From Leptospira idonii (GTDB taxonomy: Bacteria; Spirochaetota; Leptospiria; Leptospirales; Leptospiraceae): a DNA stretch of 64,000 nucleotides. Made by a program: the position numbers and the translations under genes. Shown piece by piece: positions 39,601 to 47,804 of this stretch. Under the pieces are notes generated by a model. That model had not been told where the DNA came from. It did no database searches and saw only the letters and a list, made by a program, of their open reading frames with translations. Within the stretch, counting starts at the first letter, position 1; each line of letters opens with the position of its first letter. Where the stretch lies: contig NZ_RQHW01000078.1 of the NCBI RefSeq assembly GCF_004770995.1, forward strand, positions 104,344-168,343, given 5' to 3'.

Positions 39601-39810
39601 CGGCCTGTTCTCACAACAGCACTACTTGCTTCCATAGGTTTTTTACCCATGGCTATCAGCACGTCTCCCGGAGCTGAGGTGCAAAGACCTCTTGCTACCG
39701 TGGTGATCGGCGGAATCGTTTCGGCGAGTATTCTGACTTTATTTGTATTGCCTCTCGTCTATTTAAAGTTCTCCGCGAAGAAAGCTTTCATGCTTTCAAA
39801 GGAAGCGTAG
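36700..39810 (+). CDS. Heavy-metal efflux RND transporter (CzcA/CusA type)
   Basis: A 1036-residue inner-membrane proton-driven pump. It has 12 predicted helices with two large periplasmic loops. Features include the N-terminal SRIKVDAIPDITNVQVQI, the fourth-helix motif MGAVDFGLIVDGAVILIENS with the proton-relay acidic residues, and SAGIGFIALFGVAILNGLVL in the second half. The D-x-x-x-D pattern suggests the divalent-cation (Zn/Co/Ni) branch rather than the Cu(I) branch, but this is tentative. The last 52 bases overlap the 3' end of the convergent dienelactone hydrolase gene. Confidence 0.94.
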   Translation: MEFLTRIVQWSLSHRMFVLAGTLFLILFGIFAASRIKVDAIPDITNVQVQIVTSSPSLSSLEIEQYVTFPVERSLAGIPKLKEVRSISRYGFSLVTAIFEDNADLYLARQLVSEKLVEASSEIPPNFGSPKIAPITTGLGEVFQFTLESDHHNQMDLTTYLNWEINPVLKTVPGIVEVNGFGGRQKQYQVIVNPQAMISLGVSLKQIAEAIAQNNSQSGSGYVEKNKEQLILGSDGLLKSVDDFRKIQVGRTPDGFPVYLSSVARIEEGYKLRKGASTANGKGETVGAITLMLLGENSLNATKNVKEKIVQIEKTLPVGMKIVPYYDRSVMVKNTISTVIWNLTEGALLVVVVLFLMMGNLRSGLVIAATIPLAMLFAIGMMYLRDLPANLMSMGAVDFGLIVDGAVILIENSYRRLFEKRNELKRKLTEEEKRETILNATIEVRKATIYGEIIIAIVYLPILTLQGTEGKMFIPMALTVLFALLGAFFLTLTIIPVLASMILDPKETDQEETPLFHKIQTKYNYYFERIFQFPERTIYGTVGAFVCSLVLFMFLGGEFLPKLDEGNLLLEITRLPSSSLTQSNETSDKIEKLLLKEIPEITGVVSRTGSPELSIEPMGLEKTDVYLNLKPKKEWSLSQEDLEEKISELISQHVPEVAVGISQPIEMRNNEIMAGIRADVGIKIYGEDIPTLKRLAEQIAKEIEKEKGVVDLRIEQLSGLQYLRITPNRDKLARYGESVANVGQVVASLSAGHPVGILYEGKKRFDIVIKSDWREDVNSIGQLPVETSQNTFIPLSELTDIQYEDGPVQINHENQNRYALIQFNVRGRDLVSTVEAVDKKIQSGILFPPSYSYVLGGEFQKYKSAANTLMIVVPITLGIILLILYLAFRNWNPVLIIFLNVPFAVTGGIIALFLRQMPFSISAGIGFIALFGVAILNGLVLISFTKEMEEKGESKKNAVIQAAKQRLRPVLTTALLASIGFLPMAISTSPGAEVQRPLATVVIGGIVSASILTLFVLPLVYLKFSAKKAFMLSKEA

Positions 39811-40568
39811 TCGGCTTTTTTGTTATAAGCAAGACCGGGTAATCCGTGTTTTTCGGCACCTGGTCGAGTGAAACCGTGAACCGCACCTGGATGGGAGATG
39901 AAAGTCAAAGGAGCTTTCGCTTCCGTCAAGGTCTTCACGAATGTTTCCACCGCTTCCTTAGGAATGAAAGGGTCATCCGCACCGTGGTGCACTAGAATCT
40001 TGGTTTTGATTTTTTTAGAACCGGATGTTAGGTTCGGGCTGGACAACATTCCGTGGAAGGAAACAACTCCGCCTTTTAACTCCGTACCGTCTAATGCTAA
40101 TTCAACGATTCCTTTTCCTCCGAAACAATATCCGATCGCGCCGATTTTAGTAGGATCTACGTTCGGATCTGCTTTTAGAATTTCCAAAGCCTTTTTGATT
40201 TTTTTCAAGAACGCCTTAGGATCTCCGTTGGCACCGGAAAGTTTTCCAGCTTCATTGTGATCTGTAGTGACAACTCCCTTACCGTAAACATCCATTGCAA
40301 ACGCAACGTAACCTAAATCGGCAAGTTGTTTCGCTCTTTGTTTCGTATAATCGGAAAGTCCCCACCATTCATGAATCACCAAAACTCCCGGACGTTTTCC
40401 CGAAACGGATTTATCGACTGCGAAATAACCTTCGTAGGTTTTTCCGTCTAACTTGTATTCGAAGGGAGTCCCTTCTACGGACGATTTTACCGGCAGTTCC
40501 GCACTGGGAACCGAGGAACAATACCCCAATACGAAGAGGCACGAAAGGATCAAAATTCGTTGGAACAT
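39759..40568 (-). CDS. Dienelactone hydrolase family lipoprotein
   Basis: About 269 residues. The start at 40568 (MFQRILILSCLFVLGYC) has CAGGAG upstream and gives a lipoprotein signal with lipid Cys at residue 17. Family residues are the nucleophile Cys in GAIGYCFGGKG, Asp in HHGADDPFIP, and His in HPGAVHGFTR. Substrates are unknown; the family cleaves lactones and esters. Its 3' end overlaps the pump gene on the other strand by 52 bases. Confidence 0.92.
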   Translation of the reverse strand: MFQRILILSCLFVLGYCSSVPSAELPVKSSVEGTPFEYKLDGKTYEGYFAVDKSVSGKRPGVLVIHEWWGLSDYTKQRAKQLADLGYVAFAMDVYGKGVVTTDHNEAGKLSGANGDPKAFLKKIKKALEILKADPNVDPTKIGAIGYCFGGKGIVELALDGTELKGGVVSFHGMLSSPNLTSGSKKIKTKILVHHGADDPFIPKEAVETFVKTLTEAKAPLTFISHPGAVHGFTRPGAEKHGLPGLAYNKKADYASFESMKAFFAENFK

Positions 40569-40657
40569 ACGATCTCCTGAAATGTTCGACTGTGAGAATT
40601 GGAAGCGGAGAAAACCGCCCCGAGTCATACCAAATCTGACTTACCCTGGAAAGTAAA

Positions 40658-41413
40658 TCAAACCTGTTTTAGAAATCCCAGAACATCCTTGTAATAGGAA
40701 AACAAAGGGGATGTTTGTTCCGGTATAGGAAGTCGAGATGCTATTTTTCCTTTTTCATCTAACAAATATTTGTCTCTATCGGGAAAATTTTCGTCTTTTT
40801 CATCAAAAAAATCATCAAAAAGCCTCCAAGCGAACCCGAAACCTTTCATCAATTCCCAAAGAATCTCAGCATCTTTCTGTCCCATGGACTGTCTGGCGAC
40901 TTCAAAAGGAAGCCGGATTGTAATCGCTACTTGTTCCAAAAATAGATCCTCGGAAAAAGAAAGGTCCGTGCGGAAGTGATGGTTTTTTGTTTCTACGGAT
41001 GCCAGATAATCCGAAGCCGCAGAATGAAAGTTTTGGATCCCTCTCTCTCCGATCCAATCCTTCCATCCGTTTACATAATTCATTAGTCTTTGCCAAACAA
41101 TGGTTCGGAAATGAATGAGGGAAAAGTTTACTACGGAGTCGGAAGTTTCATCAATGATCTGATCGTCCAGATAATGAATGAACAGAGACATTACATGAGC
41201 TTTTGTTAGCTGGAACAATCGATCTTGAGGCAAGGAAGGAAAACAGTCCAAAAAAGAATGTGCAGGAGAGGGAAATAAAGAAATCCAAGAAAGTTCCTCC
41301 CCCAATCCCAAAGATGTTTTTTGAAAGAAAGAAAACAAAACATTTGATTGTAATTGTTTGGGAAGTTCTCTTATAGAAGAGTTTACTTCTTCGTTAAACG
41401 TTTGTTTCCACAT
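40658..41413 (-). CDS. Class I isoprenoid synthase-fold protein
   Basis: About 251 residues, mainly helical. Two aspartate-rich motifs are visible: HYLDDQIIDE at residues 80-89 and GFAWRLFDDFFDEKDE at about 193-208. These match the first and second Asp motifs of polyprenyl-diphosphate synthases in spacing and context, although the first is DDxxxD rather than DDxxD. Overall similarity is low, so the product cannot be named. I chose ATG 41413, which overlaps the radical SAM gene by 20 bases; the frame is open to 41527. The overlap implies a shared pathway. Confidence 0.7.
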   Translation of the reverse strand: MWKQTFNEEVNSSIRELPKQLQSNVLFSFFQKTSLGLGEELSWISLFPSPAHSFLDCFPSLPQDRLFQLTKAHVMSLFIHYLDDQIIDETSDSVVNFSLIHFRTIVWQRLMNYVNGWKDWIGERGIQNFHSAASDYLASVETKNHHFRTDLSFSEDLFLEQVAITIRLPFEVARQSMGQKDAEILWELMKGFGFAWRLFDDFFDEKDENFPDRDKYLLDEKGKIASRLPIPEQTSPLFSYYKDVLGFLKQV

Positions 41414-42383
41414 AATCCAATACTCTTCTGCAAAAAGGAATTGTTTCCTTTCCGAAAAAACCTTCCACAGGAGGAAGAACTCCGTGAGTTTCGCAGTCTT
41501 TTTCGTGAGGGCAAGAAATGCAAACATCCGGCTGTTCGATTTTCGTTTCGATGAACTCTCCCAAACTTATTTTTTGTTTGAATTCGCGAAGCGAATGAGC
41601 GTACCCCCAAGTCTGATCTTGGAAAAAAAATGCATGGGACTTTCTTCTGGAAGAAGGAGAAGGTGACGGCAGAATAAAACCGATTTTCTCGGAAGTGACA
41701 TTCGTCAAAGGGTTGTCCAAAAAATAAAATTCATAACCGGCTAAACAAAGTAAAGAGGCCATCCTGACTACGCTTACGAATTCCTCCTCAGATAAAAGTT
41801 CTTCCGGAAAGGAATGTTTTTCATCTTCGGACAAATGAAATTGAACTAATGTTATACGTCTAATGTTTTTAAAATGTGTATAAAGCCAGCTTGTGAATTC
41901 TGGAATCTCTTCCCAATTCGATTTCCGAACCGTAAAAAAAACATCCACGGAAAGACCCGCCCGTTCCGCTTGTTTCAATCCTTCCACTGCTCTTTGCCAA
42001 GTTCCTTTCCCTCGAAATGAATCGTGTGTCTCTTCCTTGCCGTCCAAACTCAAAGTGCAAAAAACAAAATCGGAAACCTCCTTCCATTCGTTGCAGAATT
42101 TTTCCGTCAAAAAACCGCCATGGGTATTGAAATAGGCAGCAGTATAACCTATATTTTGCGCAAGTCGAACCGCATCGAATAAATGTTTCCAAAGAGTGGG
42201 CTCTCCTCCTGTCATATGAAGCACTCTAAATCCTGATTCCCAACCGAGATGAATGATTTCCTTTGCGGATTCCCAGGAAAGTCTTGCCTTGGAAACGGGA
42301 GGAGACAAAGCAAAACAGTGTTTACATTTCAAATCGCAAACTGTAGTTACTTCCAAGGAAAGAGTGGATAACGATTCTGCCAC
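41394..42383 (-). CDS. Radical SAM protein with a C-terminal cysteine cluster
   Basis: A 329-residue enzyme. The SAM-cluster motif CDLKCKHC lies at residues about 16-23, followed by MTGGEPTLWKHLF and TLSLDGKEETHDSFRG. The C-terminus has CISCPHEKDC and FCRRVL, a SPASM/twitch-like auxiliary iron-sulfur site. Such enzymes often modify peptides or act as maturases. It overlaps the isoprenoid-synthase-like gene and is divergent, with 220 bases between, from a small gene whose product resembles a Nif11-type leader. The substrate is not known. Confidence 0.88.
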   Translation of the reverse strand: MAESLSTLSLEVTTVCDLKCKHCFALSPPVSKARLSWESAKEIIHLGWESGFRVLHMTGGEPTLWKHLFDAVRLAQNIGYTAAYFNTHGGFLTEKFCNEWKEVSDFVFCTLSLDGKEETHDSFRGKGTWQRAVEGLKQAERAGLSVDVFFTVRKSNWEEIPEFTSWLYTHFKNIRRITLVQFHLSEDEKHSFPEELLSEEEFVSVVRMASLLCLAGYEFYFLDNPLTNVTSEKIGFILPSPSPSSRRKSHAFFFQDQTWGYAHSLREFKQKISLGEFIETKIEQPDVCISCPHEKDCETHGVLPPVEGFFGKETIPFCRRVLDYVETNV

Positions 42384-42603
42384 AATAGAGCAGTGAAAAG
42401 AGTAAGAAAACAGGAAGCAAACCTTATTTCAATCGAAAGACAACGTTTATCATGCGGTTTTGTGGTACCAACTAACCGGAAATATTTTTATAAGCGTCTG
42501 AAAAATTTACTAGATTTGCATTTTACAATCATCGATACTTGTCAGAATTCTCAGGGCAACCACATAATTCAGTGTTATGTCTTGAAAACAAAATGGAGAT
42601 TCT

Positions 42604-42822
42604 ATGAAAAGTTTTTTAGATTTCGTCTTGGATGCATCGAAAGATGTAAATTTGGCCAAAGATCTTGTAGTGCTGCTGGAAGAGGGAAAAAAGGAAAAAG
42701 TAACCGAATGGTTCCATTCCAAGGGGTATGAACTGTCCGATTCCGATGCGAGCAAACTAGTCGGAGGCAAAGACAAACTCACCAAAAAAGCGGTCGGAAA
42801 CCTTCTCGATACAAATTATTAA
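42604..42822 (+). CDS. Small Nif11-like peptide, candidate RiPP precursor
   Basis: A 72-residue product. The first 53 residues are helical and end with KGYELSDSDASKLVGG, resembling the Nif11-type leader pattern of helices, G-Y-x-L-S-D, then a double glycine. After GG (54-55) a 17-residue basic tail remains (KDKLTKKAVGNLLDTNY), with no cysteine. GGAG precedes the ATG. It is divergent from the radical SAM gene. It may be a modified-peptide precursor or simply a small helical protein of the same fold. Confidence 0.55.
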   Translation: MKSFLDFVLDASKDVNLAKDLVVLLEEGKKEKVTEWFHSKGYELSDSDASKLVGGKDKLTKKAVGNLLDTNY

Positions 42823-42884
42823 TTTCCATTTCAGCTTACGTTTTGCATTGTTTGGTTGGTGCATTACGTAAGTGAGACAATCCC

Positions 42885-44834
42885 TTGAACAAGACACTCC
42901 TCGTCATTGCGATTTCCCTTTTTCTCAGCCTGTATTTTTTCTTCCATATTACGGACAAAGACCAGTTCCTCTATCTATGCGACGGTTTTGAAGATGTGGA
43001 AACCGATTTTCCGCACAAAGAAATCGACTGTAACAAAGGCTGGCTTGGCTCCTCTCCTAAAAGCGGCATTTTACTGGAGAAAAAATTCACCTTCGACGAA
43101 TTCCATCCCCAAGCAAACTATGCAATGCTGCTTCCTTTTTATTCCGGGGGAATCGAAGTGTTTCTCAACGGAACCAGGATCGGATATCCATCCGACTTTT
43201 CCAGTTTAGAGAACAGAAAATCCATTTATTCTTTTCCCAATGTCAAACCGATCCCTCAGGGAGTTCTAGCGGAACAAAATACGATTCGGATGAAACTGGG
43301 TTATCCCCGATTGAACGGTTCTTTTCGCCCTATCGCCATCGGACATTTCCAAACGATCCATCAGAAATGGCTGCTTTGGTTCACTCGTTTCTCCAGCCAA
43401 ATCGCCATTTGTATGTTCATCGCCGCTTATTTCTGCATCTATTTTTTGATTCGAAAGGAAGAGGTGTATCTTATCTATTTTTCTTTGATCAGCCTAATCG
43501 TCGCCTTATGGGGAGGAGGATATTCTTCTCTCCTCTACTATCTTCCCATCCCTATCTCTCTTTTGGAAATGATCACTTTTTCGGGAGCGACCGTCATTCC
43601 CATGCTGATGCTTTGTTTCTTCAGAAGTTTCAACAAACAAAAGTTCAATGTAATCGATACGGTTGCTTTCGGGATTTATTTTCTGTTTTTTGCAGCATCC
43701 TTTTTGGAGATACTTCTCATCGGTTCGATACGAAATTATTACACTTATCTATTCGTTCCTTTCATCCAATGTAATTTCCTATTTATCATCTACATGACCT
43801 TTCTTTGTTACCGTCTAACAAAAAAACATCGACAATATGGCGGATTGCAGCTTATCGGTTTTTTATTTATACTCGTATTCTATATCGAGAGTGCGTTCGT
43901 TTTCCTAGGATATCTTCCTTGGAGTCCTTTGATTTTGGAAAGTTTCGTTGCCTTCGTAATTTTATTTTCCGTCATACTTGCCATCCATTTTTCGGAGACC
44001 TATACCGCATTGGAAGTCACTAGAAAAGGATTGGATGATCTGAACCACAATCTGGAAGAAGAAGTGGTCATAAGGACCAAACAAATTCACGATCAAAAAG
44101 AAATTTTAGACAGAGAATTAAGAATCGGCCGTACCATACAAAGTTCTCTCCTTCCTAAAATCACTCATTCCGATTTAAATAAATCCATCGCGTTCGATTA
44201 CGTACCTTGTATGGAAATCGGAGGGGATTTTCTGGACATTTATTATGATCCTTCGCAAAAAAAATTAGGGATCTTTATGTGCGATGTGTCCGGTCACGGA
44301 ATCCCTGCGGCGCTTCTCGCTTCGATGACAAAAATCGCACTCCATAACTGGGTCGATTACATCGATTCCCCGAAAGACATGATGAACAATATTGTGCAGC
44401 ATCTGAAAGGAAATCTGCATGGAAATTTCATTACCGCCGCCATCTCCACCATCTATCTGGATTCGGGAAGAATGATCACAGCCAATGCGGGCCATCCGGA
44501 AACCATTCTCATTCGTAAATCGGGAGTATTGGAACGAATCCGTCCCAAAGGTTCCGCCATTTCGGATCTATTGAAAAAGGAATTCCATGTTGCGGAATCG
44601 CAGTTGAAGAAGGGAGACAAGGTTGTCGTTTATACGGACGGAATCACGGAAGCCAAATTCGATCATTACTCTATGTTTGGTGATGAAGAATTTCCTAAAT
44701 TCCTTCAACAAAACAAATCTTTAGGTTCCGAAAAACTGGTGCAGGCAGTTTTCAAAAAACTCTCCGAACTTCCGGAACAATCCATCCGCATACGGGACGA
44801 TAAAACTCTGCTCGTATTCGATTTTTCATTCTAA
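42885..44834 (+). CDS. Membrane-bound SpoIIE/PP2C-type serine phosphatase with 7TM sensor region
   Basis: A 649-residue protein. The N-terminal membrane anchor and external beta domain (about 30-160) are followed by seven membrane helices (about 165-365) in the 7TMR-DISM style and a coiled coil (about 375-420). The SpoIIE-like phosphatase has metal residues in CMEIGGDFLDIYY, MCDVSGHGIPAALLASMT, ANAGHPETIL and VVYTDGITEAKFD. It should dephosphorylate an anti-anti-sigma STAS protein in response to an external signal. The start is TTG 42885 with a weak ribosome site. Confidence 0.92.
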   Translation: MNKTLLVIAISLFLSLYFFFHITDKDQFLYLCDGFEDVETDFPHKEIDCNKGWLGSSPKSGILLEKKFTFDEFHPQANYAMLLPFYSGGIEVFLNGTRIGYPSDFSSLENRKSIYSFPNVKPIPQGVLAEQNTIRMKLGYPRLNGSFRPIAIGHFQTIHQKWLLWFTRFSSQIAICMFIAAYFCIYFLIRKEEVYLIYFSLISLIVALWGGGYSSLLYYLPIPISLLEMITFSGATVIPMLMLCFFRSFNKQKFNVIDTVAFGIYFLFFAASFLEILLIGSIRNYYTYLFVPFIQCNFLFIIYMTFLCYRLTKKHRQYGGLQLIGFLFILVFYIESAFVFLGYLPWSPLILESFVAFVILFSVILAIHFSETYTALEVTRKGLDDLNHNLEEEVVIRTKQIHDQKEILDRELRIGRTIQSSLLPKITHSDLNKSIAFDYVPCMEIGGDFLDIYYDPSQKKLGIFMCDVSGHGIPAALLASMTKIALHNWVDYIDSPKDMMNNIVQHLKGNLHGNFITAAISTIYLDSGRMITANAGHPETILIRKSGVLERIRPKGSAISDLLKKEFHVAESQLKKGDKVVVYTDGITEAKFDHYSMFGDEEFPKFLQQNKSLGSEKLVQAVFKKLSELPEQSIRIRDDKTLLVFDFSF

Positions 44835-44920
44835 AAAGAATTTAGAATTCGGAAGCGGTTCCAAATTTATGGTTTAATCAAAATCCTTCCCTGTTAGAAT
44901 TTATCCATACAGGGGACTCC

Positions 44921-46645
44921 ATGATCCAGGGCAATTATTTCCAAACTAACGAAGATTTAAAAGAACACTTCCATTCTCTAATCGATTGGGAGGAAATCGT
45001 TCCCGTTTACGAACACGATTTCGAAGATGCGAAAACTTACGCACAAACGAATCATCCCCGTTTGGAGATGGCTCCCTCCTCCACGGAAGAAGCTCTAGCT
45101 TATTATGAAGAAGTTTTGAATTCTTGCGGAGAAATCTCAGGAGTTTACGTTTCTCAAGTAGCGCAGGATGTAGACCACGAGGGACTCAAATACGAAAACG
45201 GAACAGTCACTCATCCTCAAGCGATGGTGGATGTCATTCATAAATACCATGATGCGGGACTCGGCCCGGCAGGTTTCAAGCGCAAATACGGCGGGTTAGG
45301 TGTTCCCAACGTAGTCAAAGCGATGATCGCAGAATTGATGTACAGATCGGACAGCTCTATTACGATCGCAGTGGGAAGTATGGGACTTGCCAGCATTTTA
45401 GAACGATGTGCTTCCGAAGAAATGAAGGAAGAATGGATTCCCAAACTCATATCCAACCGTTATACGGTCACTATGGGACTTTCAGAACCGGACTTCGGTT
45501 CCGATCTTCCTAACATTACCACCAAAGCGGTCAAAAAAGGGGACGATTGGTACCTAACAGGTACAAAACGATTTCAAACGGTTGCCTGCGGAATCAACGG
45601 AGAACCGGGAATGACTCTGACTTTGGCAAGAACAGGAACGCAAGAAAGCGGTGCCAGAGGTCTTTCTTTCTTCATAGTGGAAAACAAAGACTACGAAGTT
45701 TCAGGAATAGAAAAAAAGCTGGGAATCAAAGCATCTGCCACTTGTGAGGTGGTATTTGAAAATAGCAAAGGGTATCTCGTAGGAAAAGAAGGTTTCGGAC
45801 TGGTAAAATACGTGATGGGGATGCTGAACGGAGCACGACTCAGCGTTTCTTCCCAAGGAACAGGAATCGCCACGACTGCTTACGAAGAAGCGAAAAAGTA
45901 TGCAGAAGAAAGAATCCAATTCGGCAAACCGATCATCACGATCCCCGCAGTAAAACGAATGTTAGATCGAATGGAAAGGGAAATCGCAGGAATGCGCTGC
46001 CTGATGGTGGAAGCCGCCTACTCCGTAGACAAATACTATTGGACGGAAGACTTAAAAGGCCTCGACCCTGAAAGTAAAATCGTCAAAGATGCAAAATTCT
46101 GGGAAAAGGTAGCCAACACTCTCACTCCTATTTCTAAATATTATAATTCGGAAATGTGCAACGATCTTGTTTATGATGCTCTTCAGGTATTCGGTGGAGC
46201 GGGATACACGGAAGATTACGATCTATCCAGACTCTACAGAGATGCCCGCATTACCAACATATACGATGGAACCACCCAAATCCAAGTCAACGCAGCCATA
46301 GGAGGAATCACTTCCGGTATGTCTTCTACGGGAATTTTCCGCCAATACCTGGATTTGCGTTCTTCTGAAATCAAAGATGTTCCTCTTCTTTCCCAAGTTC
46401 GCTCTCGATTCGAAGAGATCGTAGAAACTTGGAAAAAAATTTCAGAAGCTTCCGTCAGAGAAGAATATGCTTTCGAAGTTGTGGAATCCGCAGCCAGACT
46501 TGTGGTGGGAATTTTACAGGAAAGAGCGCATCTGAAATCGATAGGAGAAAAAAAGGAAAAGAGAAAATCTTGGAACCGAAAATTCCATACCGATTCTCTA
46601 GCAATTCTTTCTGCTAATTTGATTCAGTTGCAGAATGCAGTTTGA
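44921..46645 (+). CDS. Acyl-CoA dehydrogenase
   Basis: A 574-residue flavoenzyme catalysing alpha,beta-dehydrogenation of acyl-CoA in beta-oxidation. Family segments are MGLSEPDFGSDLPNITTKA, NGARLSVSSQGTGIATTAYE, QVFGGAGYTEDYDLSRLYRD and NIYDGTTQIQVN. The length, with an added C-terminal helical domain of about 130 residues, matches the long bacterial FadE-like/AcdB subgroup. The stop overlaps the start of mepB by 11 bases. Confidence 0.94.
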   Translation: MIQGNYFQTNEDLKEHFHSLIDWEEIVPVYEHDFEDAKTYAQTNHPRLEMAPSSTEEALAYYEEVLNSCGEISGVYVSQVAQDVDHEGLKYENGTVTHPQAMVDVIHKYHDAGLGPAGFKRKYGGLGVPNVVKAMIAELMYRSDSSITIAVGSMGLASILERCASEEMKEEWIPKLISNRYTVTMGLSEPDFGSDLPNITTKAVKKGDDWYLTGTKRFQTVACGINGEPGMTLTLARTGTQESGARGLSFFIVENKDYEVSGIEKKLGIKASATCEVVFENSKGYLVGKEGFGLVKYVMGMLNGARLSVSSQGTGIATTAYEEAKKYAEERIQFGKPIITIPAVKRMLDRMEREIAGMRCLMVEAAYSVDKYYWTEDLKGLDPESKIVKDAKFWEKVANTLTPISKYYNSEMCNDLVYDALQVFGGAGYTEDYDLSRLYRDARITNIYDGTTQIQVNAAIGGITSGMSSTGIFRQYLDLRSSEIKDVPLLSQVRSRFEEIVETWKKISEASVREEYAFEVVESAARLVVGILQERAHLKSIGEKKEKRKSWNRKFHTDSLAILSANLIQLQNAV

Positions 46646-47132
46646 TGTCTTAAAAGACATTCGGGAATACGTTTTTGATCCCTGTGGCAATCGAGTCAGT
46701 CAGGTACAACCGGAGCTTGAAAGTGCGGAGTATGGCGCCTGCACTTTCGAGTTAGACGGTCTAAAAATCAGATTCCGCATTTCCAAAAAAACTCCCACAA
46801 AAACCGGTCAATTCGTAACCTTATGGAAACGAAGTAAGGAAGGCCCGATCGTTCCTTTTCATCGCAATGACAAAACGGATTACTTTATCATCAGCGCTAA
46901 AGATGAAAATCGATTCGGACAGTTTATTTTTCCGAAACAAGTTCTATACGAAAAAGGAATTCTCTCCGGAGAAAAACCGGGGAAGTTGGGATTTAGAATC
47001 TATCCTCCTTGGGACTTAGCAGGGAACAAACAAGCAAAGAAAACGCAAGATTGGCAATTGCACTACTTCGTAGAAAGTCCTATGAATAAATCCGTGGATA
47101 TAAAAAGAGTTAAATATTTGTTACATCTTTAA
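46635..47132 (+). CDS. MepB family protein
   Basis: A 165-residue protein matching MepB throughout: YGACTFELDGLKIRFRISKK, TPTKTGQFVTLWKRS, RFGQFIFPKQVLYEKGIL, GFRIYPPWDL and AKKTQDWQLHYF. MepB accompanies the MepRA multidrug module in Staphylococcus, but its function is unknown. No MepR or MepA is nearby here. It overlaps the end of the acyl-CoA dehydrogenase gene. Confidence 0.88.
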   Translation: MQFDVLKDIREYVFDPCGNRVSQVQPELESAEYGACTFELDGLKIRFRISKKTPTKTGQFVTLWKRSKEGPIVPFHRNDKTDYFIISAKDENRFGQFIFPKQVLYEKGILSGEKPGKLGFRIYPPWDLAGNKQAKKTQDWQLHYFVESPMNKSVDIKRVKYLLHL

Positions 47133-47191
47133 ATAATCGAATATTCTACTGATTTGGCAAAAAGATTAAGATAAAGTTATGTGGAGTTCAT

Positions 47192-47485
47192 CTACGAAAG
47201 AGAAAGAACTAACTTAATCCCTTCGTCAATTTGCATCAAACTTCTATGTTTTAGATTAGAAACTTTGTTCAAAAATCTTTCTCTATCAAGAGTAACGATT
47301 TGAGAAATATTTGCGACAGAGTCTTTAGAAAGATGAGTCTCTTTTTTACTGAGTGAAACGTTTCCAGGAGCGTCAGCGAGATTTATGTTGGTAGTCAATG
47401 GAACGACTATAACAGTATTGATGCTGCTATCATTAAAAGCATCATCTTGAATTATAATGACAGGTCTTTTAAAACCTGATTCAAT
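47192..47485 (-). pseudogene. MazF/ChpK-like toxin lacking its N-terminus
   Basis: The frame (about 97 codons) reads ESGFKRPVIIIQDDAFNDSS, INTVIVVPLTTNINLADAPG, NVSLSKKETHLSKDSVANIS, which is the MazF/PemK mRNA interferase from its second strand on. The usual first 20 or so residues (start Met, RGEIWW, GSE) are missing. Upstream in frame is a TAG. Inside, the first start-like codon is TTG 47398. Its 5' end runs into the antitoxin gene in another frame, consistent with a small deletion across the antitoxin-toxin junction. Probably inactive. Confidence 0.75.
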
Positions 47486-47631
47486 CTAGCAGTGATGTAA
47501 TCTTTTGAATGGTTTTGGATGAATTCTTCCAGTGCTTTTGCGAATAATTGGCTTCTAGGAATCCCGAGCTTTTTAGCAGTTTTCTCAGCCAAAATAAATA
47601 GATCATCGGGAATGGAAATTGCCGTTTTCAT
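47452..47631 (-). CDS. MazE/ChpI-like antitoxin, C-terminally altered
   Basis: A 59-residue protein beginning MKTAISIPDDLFILAEKTAK, followed by KLGIPRSQLFAKALEEFI: the ribbon-helix-helix DNA-binding domain of ChpI/MazE-type antitoxins. The normal C-terminal toxin-binding tail is replaced by a short out-of-frame ending (LNQVLKDLSL) read through the toxin sequence. The DNA-binding part may still work as a repressor, but toxin neutralisation is doubtful. It overlaps the truncated toxin by 34 bases. Confidence 0.75.
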   Translation of the reverse strand: MKTAISIPDDLFILAEKTAKKLGIPRSQLFAKALEEFIQNHSKDYITARLNQVLKDLSL

Positions 47632-47751
47632 ACCAATGGTATAACTCGGGTATAACCAAAATCAAGCATTTTTAGTAGCCATATTTCTAAATGTGACTCA
47701 AGCACATGATAGAAACATTTCAATAAATGAAAATCCGATGCAGGTCCTAAC

Positions 47752-47779
47752 AAAAAAAGCCAGAGAAATTCTCTGGCTT
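47752..47779 (-). terminator. Rho-independent terminator of the desaturase gene
   Basis: AAGCCAGAG (47757-47765) and CTCTGGCTT (47771-47779) form a perfect 9-bp stem. The A run at 47752-47758 becomes a U tract on the minus strand. It lies about 25 bases past the desaturase stop at 47805. Confidence 0.85.
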
Positions 47780-47804
47780 CGAAATGTGACGTAAGGATTG
47801 GAAT

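Noticed and set aside
42393..42731. 112-codon frame upstream of and overlapping the Nif11-like gene
   Set aside because: Cys/Arg-rich shadow without ribosome site; the Nif11-like frame has a good site and sensible composition.
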